DNA of 38,531 bases from Variovorax sp. JS1663 (GTDB lineage: Bacteria > Pseudomonadota > Gammaproteobacteria > Burkholderiales > Burkholderiaceae_C), in the NCBI RefSeq assembly GCF_002157355.1, contig NZ_LYMK01000058.1, positions 1 to 38,531 on the forward strand, read 5' to 3'. The position numbers and the translations under genes were made by a program. This document shows positions 32,051-38,531 of this stretch, piece after piece (within the stretch, counting starts at the first letter, position 1; each line of letters opens with the position of its first letter). The notes beneath the pieces were generated by a model. It made no database searches. It saw nothing but the letters and a program-made list of their open reading frames with translations, and was not told the DNA's origin.

Positions 32051-33244
32051 ATGAACGACAACGGCAAGAAAGTCCTCGTCTGCATCGTCGCGGCCATCGG
32101 CCTGCTGGTGCTGCCGCTGCTGCTGCAGAGCCAGGGCAACGCCTGGGTCCGCATCGCCGACATCGCGCTGCTCTACGTCCTGCTGGCTCTGGGCCTGAAC
32201 ATCGTGGTCGGCTACGCCGGCCTGCTCGACCTGGGCTACGTGGCCTTCTTCGCGATCGGGGCCTACCTGTTCGCGCTGCTCGGCTCGCCGCACCTGACGG
32301 ACACCTTCCCCGCGATGAAGGCCATGTTCCCCAACGGCCTGCACAGTTCGCTGCTGCTCGTGATCCCCGGCGCCTTCGCGCTCGCGGCGCTGTTCGGCGT
32401 GCTGCTGGGGGCGCCCACGCTCAAGCTGCGCGGCGACTACCTCGCGATCGTGACGCTCGGCTTCGGCGAGATCATCCGCGTGTTCCTCAACAACCTGGAC
32501 CACCCCTTCAACCTCACCAACGGACCCAAGGGCATCACCGGCATCGACGCCGTCCATTTCTGGGGCCTGAACCTCGGGCGGCCGTTCAAGATCGGCGACT
32601 ACACGCTGTCCTCGGTCACGCTCTACTACTACCTGTTCCTCGCACTGGTGCTGGTCACCATCGTCGTCTCGCACCGCCTGCAGCTCTCGCGCATCGGCCG
32701 CGCCTGGATGGCCATCCGCGAGGACGAGATCGCCGCCAAGGCCATGGGCATCAACACCCGCAACATGAAGCTGCTGGCCTTCGGCATGGGGGCCAGCTTC
32801 GGCGGTGTCTCCGGCGCCATGTTCGCGGCGTTCCAGGGCTTCGTCTCGCCCGAGTCCTTCAGCCTGATGGAGTCGGTGATGATCGTCGCCATGGTGGTGC
32901 TGGGCGGCATCGGCCACCTGCCGGGGGTGATCCTGGGCGCGGTGCTGCTGGCCGCGCTGCCGGAGGTGCTGCGCTACGTGGCCGGCCCGCTTCAGTCCAT
33001 GACGGACGGGCGGCTGGATGCGTCCATCCTGCGCCAGCTCTTCATCGCGCTGGCCATGATCATCATCATGCTGGTGCGACCGCGGGGCCTCTGGCCGTCG
33101 CCGGAGCACGGCAAGTCGCTGCAGCGCAAGGGCGTGCCCAAGTCCCCGGTGCCGGGCTCCACGCAGGCGCATGCGCCGGGCGTGCCCACGCCGGCCGACG
33201 AGGTGCCGGGCGAGGCCTCGCGTCCCATGTCCATCAATCCGTGA
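32051..33244 (+). CDS. livM: Branched-chain amino acid ABC transporter permease LivM
   Basis: A 397-residue inner-membrane permease, the partner of LivH. LYVLLALGLNIVVGYAGLLDLGYVAFFAIGAYLFALL near residue 38 and IGRAWMAIREDEIAAKAMGIN near 217 are the family signatures. The last 50 residues after LVRPRGLWPSP form a Pro- and Gly-rich hydrophilic tail (SPVPGSTQAHAPGVPTPADE) not present in E. coli LivM and probably disordered in the cytoplasm. It is followed by livG after 13 bases. Confidence 0.95.
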   Translation: MNDNGKKVLVCIVAAIGLLVLPLLLQSQGNAWVRIADIALLYVLLALGLNIVVGYAGLLDLGYVAFFAIGAYLFALLGSPHLTDTFPAMKAMFPNGLHSSLLLVIPGAFALAALFGVLLGAPTLKLRGDYLAIVTLGFGEIIRVFLNNLDHPFNLTNGPKGITGIDAVHFWGLNLGRPFKIGDYTLSSVTLYYYLFLALVLVTIVVSHRLQLSRIGRAWMAIREDEIAAKAMGINTRNMKLLAFGMGASFGGVSGAMFAAFQGFVSPESFSLMESVMIVAMVVLGGIGHLPGVILGAVLLAALPEVLRYVAGPLQSMTDGRLDASILRQLFIALAMIIIMLVRPRGLWPSPEHGKSLQRKGVPKSPVPGSTQAHAPGVPTPADEVPGEASRPMSINP

Positions 33245-33257
33245 GCAGGGGACCAGC

Positions 33258-34028
33258 ATGACTGAAATCGTCCTCGACGTTCGCGGCATCTCCAAGCGCT
33301 TCGGCGGGCTGCAGGCCCTGTCCGACGTCGGCATCAAGATCACCCGCGGCCAGGTCTACGGCCTGATCGGCCCCAATGGCGCCGGCAAGACCACCTTCTT
33401 CAACGTCATCACCGGCCTCTATGCGCCCGACAGCGGCAGCTTCGAGCTGGCGGGCAAGCCTTACCAGCCCACCGCGGTGCACGAGGTTGCCAAGGCCGGC
33501 ATCGCCCGCACCTTCCAGAACATCCGGCTCTTCGCCGAGATGACCGCGCTCGAGAACGTGATGGTCGGCCGCCACGTGCGCACGCACTCCGGCGTGGTGG
33601 GTGCCATATTGCGCACCGGCAAGTTCAAGGCCGAGGAAGAAGCCATCGCCAAGCGCGCCCAGGAACTGCTCGACTACGTCGGCATCGGCAAGTACGCCGA
33701 CTACAAGGCGCGCACCCTGAGCTACGGCGACCAGCGCCGCCTCGAGATCGCCCGCGCGCTGGCCACCGACCCGCAGCTGATCGCGCTCGACGAGCCCGCG
33801 GCCGGCATGAATGCCACCGAGAAGGTGCTGCTGCGCGAGCTGATCGACCGCATCCGCAAGGACAACCGCACCATTCTCCTGATCGAGCACGACGTGAAGC
33901 TGGTGATGGGCTTGTGCGACCGGGTGACCGTGCTCGACTACGGCAAGCAGATCGCCGAGGGCACGCCCGCGGACGTGCAGAGAAATGAAAAAGTGATCGA
34001 GGCCTACCTCGGCACGGGAGGACACTGA
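33258..34028 (+). CDS. livG: Branched-chain amino acid ABC transporter ATPase LivG
   Basis: A 256-residue ATPase. Walker A GPNGAGKTT follows VYGLI near residue 38. The signature is LSYGDQRRLEIARAL, Walker B is LIALDEPAAGMN and the H-loop is LIEHDVKLVMGLCDRV, all typical LivG variants. The ATG at 33258 (MTEIVLDVRGISKRFGG) is chosen over an in-frame start within livM. It works as a heterodimer with LivF, whose gene starts one base after its stop. Confidence 0.96.
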   Translation: MTEIVLDVRGISKRFGGLQALSDVGIKITRGQVYGLIGPNGAGKTTFFNVITGLYAPDSGSFELAGKPYQPTAVHEVAKAGIARTFQNIRLFAEMTALENVMVGRHVRTHSGVVGAILRTGKFKAEEEAIAKRAQELLDYVGIGKYADYKARTLSYGDQRRLEIARALATDPQLIALDEPAAGMNATEKVLLRELIDRIRKDNRTILLIEHDVKLVMGLCDRVTVLDYGKQIAEGTPADVQRNEKVIEAYLGTGGH

Positions 34029-34029
34029 A

Positions 34030-34746
<717 letters not shown>

Positions 34747-34750
34747 GCTC

Positions 34751-34818
34751 TCCCCCAGGCTCCCCCACTTCGTGTGGTCCGCCAACCCCCTCACCGGGGG
34801 CGACACCGGCGGCCCGGC
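34751..34818. repeat. G+C-rich intergenic repeat, copy 2 (inverted relative to copy 1)
   Basis: It lies between the convergent livF and TctC-type genes. Read on the minus strand it begins GCCGGGCCGCC (34818-34808), then a C5/G5 block, then ACACGAAGTG (34775-34766) and ends in GGGGGA, the same order as at 1245-1318. The middle is diverged and shorter. CCCCCTCACCGGGGG (34786-34800) is a hairpin. Confidence 0.6.
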
Positions 34819-34889
34819 AAAACCGGTTCCGCGGTGTCTCCCGAACGGGCGTGCTGCGCGCCGCCCTCGGGAAGACCTGAACCGGGTGC

Positions 34890-35867
34890 CTAATCGACCT
34901 TTGCGCCGGTCGCTTTCACGACCTTTTCGTACTTCGCCAGTTCGTTCTTCATAAAGGAGCCGAATTGCTCGGGCGTGTTCGCCACAGGCTCCGCCAGCAG
35001 CGAGGCGAAGCGCGTTTTCGTCTCCGGCGCATTGAGCGCGGCGACGAAGGCGCGGTTGAGCTTCTCCACCACAGGCGCGGGCGTGCCGGCAGGCGCCACC
35101 AGGCCCCACCAGGTGTCGATCGAGAAGCCCTTGAGCGTGGCCGCCACCGTCGGCACCTCGGGCAGCGCGTTGCTGCGCTCGGTCGTGGTCACCGCGATCG
35201 CCTTGAGCTTGCCCGAGCGGATGTTGGGCGCAGCGGTCGCAAGGTTGTCGAAATTGAAGTCCACCTGGCCCGACAGCAGCGCCAGTTGCGCCGGGTTGCC
35301 GCCGTTGTAGGGGATGTGCACGGCGAAGATGCCGGCCTCCTTCTTGAACATCTCGCCCGCCAGGTGGCCGGCGCTGCCGTTCCCGCCGCTGCCGTAGTTG
35401 AGCTTGCCGGGGTTGGCCTTGGCATAGGCGATCAGGTCGCGCAGGTTCTCGATCTTCAGGCGCTGCGCGGTCTCGGCATTCATTACCAGGACATTTGGCA
35501 CGCGGACCATCTGCGTGATGGGCGCGAAGGCGGTGGCGGCGTCGAAGGGCATCTTGTTGTAGAGCCACGGGTTGACCGCGTTGGTCGCGGTGGCCGCGAT
35601 GCCGATGGTGAGACCGTCCGGCGCGGCCTTGGCCACCGCGTCGGCGCCGATGTTGCCGCCCGCGCCGGGCTTGTTGTCGATGATGACTGTGCCCAGCTGG
35701 TCCTTGACCCGTTCGGCCAGCACGCGGGCCGTGACGTCGATGGGGCCGCCGGCGGCGTAGGGAACGACCAGCCTGATCGGGGCGTGTGCCGGTTGGGCGC
35801 TTGCAGGCGCGGCGGCGAGCAGCACGCTGGAAGCGAGGAGGGTCAGGAGAAAGTCTCTGTTGTTCAT
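34890..35867 (-). CDS. Bug/TctC-family periplasmic substrate-binding protein
   Basis: A 325-residue secreted receptor. The signal peptide MNNRDFLLTLLASSVLLAAA...ASA is cleaved near residue 24. The mature part begins with PIRLVVPYAAGGPIDVTARVLAERV and has the loop NKPGAGGNIGADAVAKAAPDGLT, then YGSGGNGSAGHLAGEMFKKEAG. These are the Bug signatures, with the two water-bridged ligand loops. Betaproteobacteria encode large numbers of these, most without transporter genes beside them, as here. Ligands are usually small carboxylates or amides; this one's is unknown. It converges with livF. Confidence 0.94.
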   Translation of the reverse strand: MNNRDFLLTLLASSVLLAAAPASAQPAHAPIRLVVPYAAGGPIDVTARVLAERVKDQLGTVIIDNKPGAGGNIGADAVAKAAPDGLTIGIAATATNAVNPWLYNKMPFDAATAFAPITQMVRVPNVLVMNAETAQRLKIENLRDLIAYAKANPGKLNYGSGGNGSAGHLAGEMFKKEAGIFAVHIPYNGGNPAQLALLSGQVDFNFDNLATAAPNIRSGKLKAIAVTTTERSNALPEVPTVAATLKGFSIDTWWGLVAPAGTPAPVVEKLNRAFVAALNAPETKTRFASLLAEPVANTPEQFGSFMKNELAKYEKVVKATGAKVD

Positions 35868-36083
35868 GGCAGCGATTGTGGTGGAAGTGTTAGTTCCGTG
35901 AACAAAGTCGTATGGGCGCTACACAAGGTGTAACGTTTAGCGCCAACAAAGTCACTACCCGTAATATCGGTTAACCACACCGGGCATGGAGAATAACAAC
36001 TGTAAGTAATTAGAACTTACGTTGGAATGGGTAGCAAGGACTGCCTCACCCGGACCCTTAATTTTTCTTTGGAAAGGTTTCGG
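35868..36083. promoter_or_regulatory. A+T-rich intergenic region with nested inverted repeats
   Basis: By hand count about 47 % G+C over 35881-36060, against about two thirds elsewhere. It holds GGCGCTA / TAGCGCC (35915-35921 and 35938-35944), a tighter TACAC-AAG-GTGTA (35920-35932) inside it, a nine-base direct repeat AACAAAGTC (35901-35909 and 35945-35953) on either side, and GTAAGT / ACTTAC (36002-36007 and 36015-36020). It separates the divergent TctC-type and propeller lipoprotein genes. GGAAAGG at 36071-36077 is the ribosome binding site of the latter. Confidence 0.55.
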
Positions 36084-38531
36084 ATGAAAGTCATGGTGAA
36101 AGGCACGTTCGTGCTGGTGACTGCTGCGGGCGCGTTGGCGGGTTGCGGTGGAGGAGGCGGCGGCGGAGGGGGCGGATTCCCCGTCTCGCAGGTTGCCGAT
36201 GCGGCAGCGATGGCGGCCGCCGCACCGGCGCCAGCCCCGGCGGACACGTCGTCTGCCAGCGGCGCCGAGGCAACGAAGGAGGACGTGTCGATCGAGAAGG
36301 CACTGGACTCGACCTGGACCAAGATCGCCAACGAAGACCAGCGATTCACGCTGGCCGCCGCCACGGTTGTCCAGTACGGTGCCAAGACGACCTTCGCGAG
36401 CAAGACGCTCTCGGGCACGGTGACCTGCAACAACGCCACCTTCGGCGACCCGTTGCCCTATGTGGCCAAGGCTTGCTATGTCCGGACCGGAGCTGCCGCG
36501 CCTGCGCCTGCGCCCGCACCGGCCCCAGCACCTGCACCTGCACCTGCACCGGCGCCCGCGCCCGCGCCCGCGCCGGCCCCCACTCCGAGTCCTGCCCCCG
36601 CGCCCACCGCCGGCACCCGTCTGGCGGCCGAAGGCGCGTCGTTCACGGTCGCATCTGCGACGCAGGTGCTCTACGGCGCCAACAGTGCCTGGATCACCAA
36701 GACGGTGACCGGCACCGCGCCGTGCACCAACGAATTCTTCGGCAAGGATCCCCTGCCCTTCACGGTGAAGGCCTGCTACTCCAACGGCGCCGCATCGACT
36801 CCTGCTCCTGCTCCTGCCCCCGCGGCTTCCCCATCTCCGGCACCGGCACCGTCTCCCGCCCCTGCGCCTTCCCCGGCACCCGCACCGGCGCCTGCACCTG
36901 CACCCGCACCTGCACCCGCACCCGCACCCGCACCCGCACCCGCACCGGCCCCTGCGCCAGCGCCAGCGCCAGCGCCAGCGCCAGCCCCCATCTCCGGCGA
37001 CGTCGTCGACAGCACCGGCCGTGTGGTGGCCGATGCCTATCGCGCCATGGCTCCCCGCCTGTCCAAGGTCGAAGGCATCGCCTACCGCTACGGCAATGCC
37101 CCGACCGTGAATGACAGCGGCATCCCGACTCTGTACAAGCGTGCGGACCAGACCATGAGCTACCACGCCGGCACCTGGCAGGTGGGTGGGCCCGTGCTGG
37201 CCGATGCCGGCCTGTACTCCACCAACCAGGCGCACATCGGCTTCGTCGCAGACGACGTCAACGCGCGCATGGGGGTGGGGGACCTGCAGATCTCCGCCGT
37301 CGACCACAACACCTTCTCGCAGGCGCCCCAACTGCCCTGGCAGAACGCCGCGGCGTGGGACGGCAGCGCCGGTCGCAACAACTACAACACCACCACCTAC
37401 AAGGCAGCGGGCCTCACGACCGGCAATCCGGTGGCGGTGGCGCGTTGCGGCGGCCGCACCGGCTTTTGCGCGACGTCTCTGGTGGCCTTCAACGATGGCC
37501 TGATCGGCACGGCGGGCTCGAACACGGCCAACAACCGGGCCTCGGTCAAGCTGCCGGCCAACAAGGTGCCCACCGGCATCGCGATCACCAACACCAGCGA
37601 ATACGCGCTGGTCACGGTGTGGGACACGACGGCGCTGAAGGGCCAGGTGGCGGTGATTTCGCTGGCGGGCCTGTGCAACAACTGCGACCCGTACAACCCG
37701 AACGGCGGCAACCCGACCGGCATCCGCAACACCACCTATGACCGCTGGTACGACTGGTGGCACGAATGGTTCGGCGTGTACCCGGGCCTGCCGAACATGG
37801 GCAACACCGCCTTCATGAAGGTGCTGGGTTATGTGGACCTGCCGGGCATGAACGCCCCGACGGAAATCGCGGTGACCACCGGCTTCGACCAGTTCCAGAC
37901 GGCGCTGCCGGAGAAGTACGGCGAATTCATGGGCCAGACCTACTCGCCGCTGACCGACCAGGGCAAGCGTTCCAGCTTCGCGCCGGGCGGCCAGAACTAC
38001 AACCGCTATGCCAAGGCGGGGGTCGCGGTGGTGATCTCCAAGTCGGAGAAGAAGGCTGCCTTCATCGACCTGAAGCCGCTGTTCAGCTACGTCAACAGCG
38101 TCTACTTCGGCTCGGGCCCGACGGAGTTCACCAACCTGGGGCAGGCCGACAACCAGTGGCCCTACACCTTCGCGAACAAGCCGCAGCAGACGCCCACCGT
38201 GATCAGCACGGTGACGCTGGATGACCGGCCCACGGCGGTCAGGACGACGATCTTCGGCCCCAACCATCGCGCCTGGATCGCCACGGAGGGCGGCTCGCTG
38301 CGCATCTACGGCCTGGGCAATGTGCCGTCCGGCACGACGGCGGCAGACGTGGTCGAGAGGAGCCGCGTGGCGATCGGCAAGAACCCGACCTCGCTGGCGA
38401 TCTCCAAGATCGACCCGGACAACCGCTCGATCGAGCCGCTGAACCAGCAGGTGCTGGTGGCCTCGCGCGGCGACCGCAAGATCCAGTGGGTGCGCTTCGC
38501 GGCCGACGGCAACAGCGGCAGCGTGGTGCGC
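36084..38531 (+). CDS. Outer-membrane lipoprotein with two Cys modules, Pro-Ala linkers and predicted beta-propeller (partial, 3' end outside window)
   Basis: An open frame of 816 codons without a stop at the window edge. It starts MKVMVKGTFVLVTAAGALAGC, a signal peptide with lipobox LAGC (C21), followed by ten glycines; no aspartate at +2, so outer-membrane sorting is expected. Two related modules of about 50 residues follow, at about 86-135 and 178-235, each with YGA...K..G...C.N..FG.DPLP...KACY. This resembles a small module I recall from secreted bacterial sugar-active proteins. Pro-Ala linkers lie at about 136-176 and 236-302. From about 303 on, recurring blades such as VPTGIAITNTSEYALVTVWD and NPTSLAISKID...QVLVASRGDRKIQWVRF suggest a beta-propeller. 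Function is unknown; surface binding of glycans or matrix is a guess. Confidence 0.82.
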   Translation, partial: MKVMVKGTFVLVTAAGALAGCGGGGGGGGGGFPVSQVADAAAMAAAAPAPAPADTSSASGAEATKEDVSIEKALDSTWTKIANEDQRFTLAAATVVQYGAKTTFASKTLSGTVTCNNATFGDPLPYVAKACYVRTGAAAPAPAPAPAPAPAPAPAPAPAPAPAPAPTPSPAPAPTAGTRLAAEGASFTVASATQVLYGANSAWITKTVTGTAPCTNEFFGKDPLPFTVKACYSNGAASTPAPAPAPAASPSPAPAPSPAPAPSPAPAPAPAPAPAPAPAPAPAPAPAPAPAPAPAPAPAPAPISGDVVDSTGRVVADAYRAMAPRLSKVEGIAYRYGNAPTVNDSGIPTLYKRADQTMSYHAGTWQVGGPVLADAGLYSTNQAHIGFVADDVNARMGVGDLQISAVDHNTFSQAPQLPWQNAAAWDGSAGRNNYNTTTYKAAGLTTGNPVAVARCGGRTGFCATSLVAFNDGLIGTAGSNTANNRASVKLPANKVPTGIAITNTSEYALVTVWDTTALKGQVAVISLAGLCNNCDPYNPNGGNPTGIRNTTYDRWYDWWHEWFGVYPGLPNMGNTAFMKVLGYVDLPGMNAPTEIAVTTGFDQFQTALPEKYGEFMGQTYSPLTDQGKRSSFAPGGQNYNRYAKAGVAVVISKSEKKAAFIDLKPLFSYVNSVYFGSGPTEFTNLGQADNQWPYTFANKPQQTPTVISTVTLDDRPTAVRTTIFGPNHRAWIATEGGSLRIYGLGNVPSGTTAADVVERSRVAIGKNPTSLAISKIDPDNRSIEPLNQQVLVASRGDRKIQWVRFAADGNSGSVVR
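36490..36612 (+). repeat. Pro-Ala-coding hexanucleotide repeat, linker 1
   Basis: Imperfect tandem GC-rich hexamers (CCTGCG, CCGGCC, CCTGCA, CCCGCG) encode a run of alternating Ala and Pro between the two Cys modules. Because the unit is six bases, gain or loss of units keeps the frame. Confidence 0.85.
36790..36990 (+). repeat. Pro-Ala-coding hexanucleotide repeat, linker 2
   Basis: A longer array in front of the propeller. It includes near-perfect tandem CACCCG/CACCTG units at about 36890-36945 and then CAGCGC units at about 36957-36982. It encodes more than 60 residues of mostly Pro-Ala, with a few Ser at the start. Confidence 0.88.

Noticed and set aside
30650..33343. An 897-codon minus-strand frame opposite livH and livM
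   Set aside because: It is His-, Asp- and Gln-rich antisense composition with no domain. livHM on the plus strand is certain.
36490..36990. Possible CRISPR-like repeat array
   Set aside because: The units are six bases, contiguous and in frame with a Pro-Ala-coding region. There are no spacers.
35955..38267. A 770-codon minus-strand frame with an Arg/Gly repeat
   Set aside because: It is the antisense of the Pro-Ala arrays and propeller. The plus-strand frame has a lipoprotein signal, a ribosome binding site and Cys modules.

Overview
The window is high-G+C DNA (roughly two thirds G+C by eye) from a betaproteobacterium. It is most likely a member of the Comamonadaceae close to Variovorax. 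The reasons are the protein sequences I recognise (RibF, the PimC/PimD-type acyl-CoA dehydrogenases, the Bug/TctC receptor), the trxB / ftsK-lolA-rarA neighbourhood, and G+C-rich intergenic repeats of a kind I recall from that family. Identification is from memory of protein families, not from a search. I see no tRNA, rRNA, CRISPR array, phage or insertion sequence. Coding is dense; the largest gaps (1-240, 30847-31108 and 35868-36083) are all under 300 bases.

Layout. 1-1320: a qor-type quinone oxidoreductase, then a G+C-rich intergenic repeat. 1321-8676 (minus): a LacI regulator, an Fbp-type binding protein, two permeases, an ATPase and a GpdQ-like phosphodiesterase, followed by a Na/Pi cotransporter. 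One perfect palindrome in front of lacI is the likely control point. I read the set as an organophosphodiester uptake and cleavage operon, with a phosphate importer just downstream. 8843-13351 (minus): ribF-ileS-lspA housekeeping cluster. 13520-15462: an HNH-nuclease-like protein (plus) and a two-domain alpha/beta-hydrolase lipoprotein (minus). 15556-17878 (minus): paired PimC/PimD-like acyl-CoA dehydrogenases, divergent from purN (18032, plus). 18648-22438: an I78-inhibitor-like lipoprotein, a DUF1653 protein, a membrane M48 peptidase and an RsmB/NOP RNA methyltransferase. 22570-25472: a fatty acid desaturase, back-to-back terminators, rpmB-rpmG and trxB. 25639-30846 (plus): a Crp/Fnr regulator, ftsK, lolA and rarA, the E. 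coli trxB-lrp-ftsK-lolA-rarA order with a Crp-type regulator in the lrp position. 31109-34746 (plus): livHMGF without a livK. 34890-35867 (minus): a Bug/TctC receptor. 36084 to the window end (plus): a long outer-membrane-type lipoprotein with two small Cys modules, Pro-Ala linkers and a predicted beta-propeller, cut by the window edge and preceded by unusually A+T-rich DNA.

Most of the window is ordinary chromosome. The parts most worth a second look are the LacI-controlled phosphodiester operon, the truncated propeller lipoprotein with its repeat-encoded linkers and A+T-rich promoter region, the promoter-proximal terminator before livH, and the diverged intergenic repeats.
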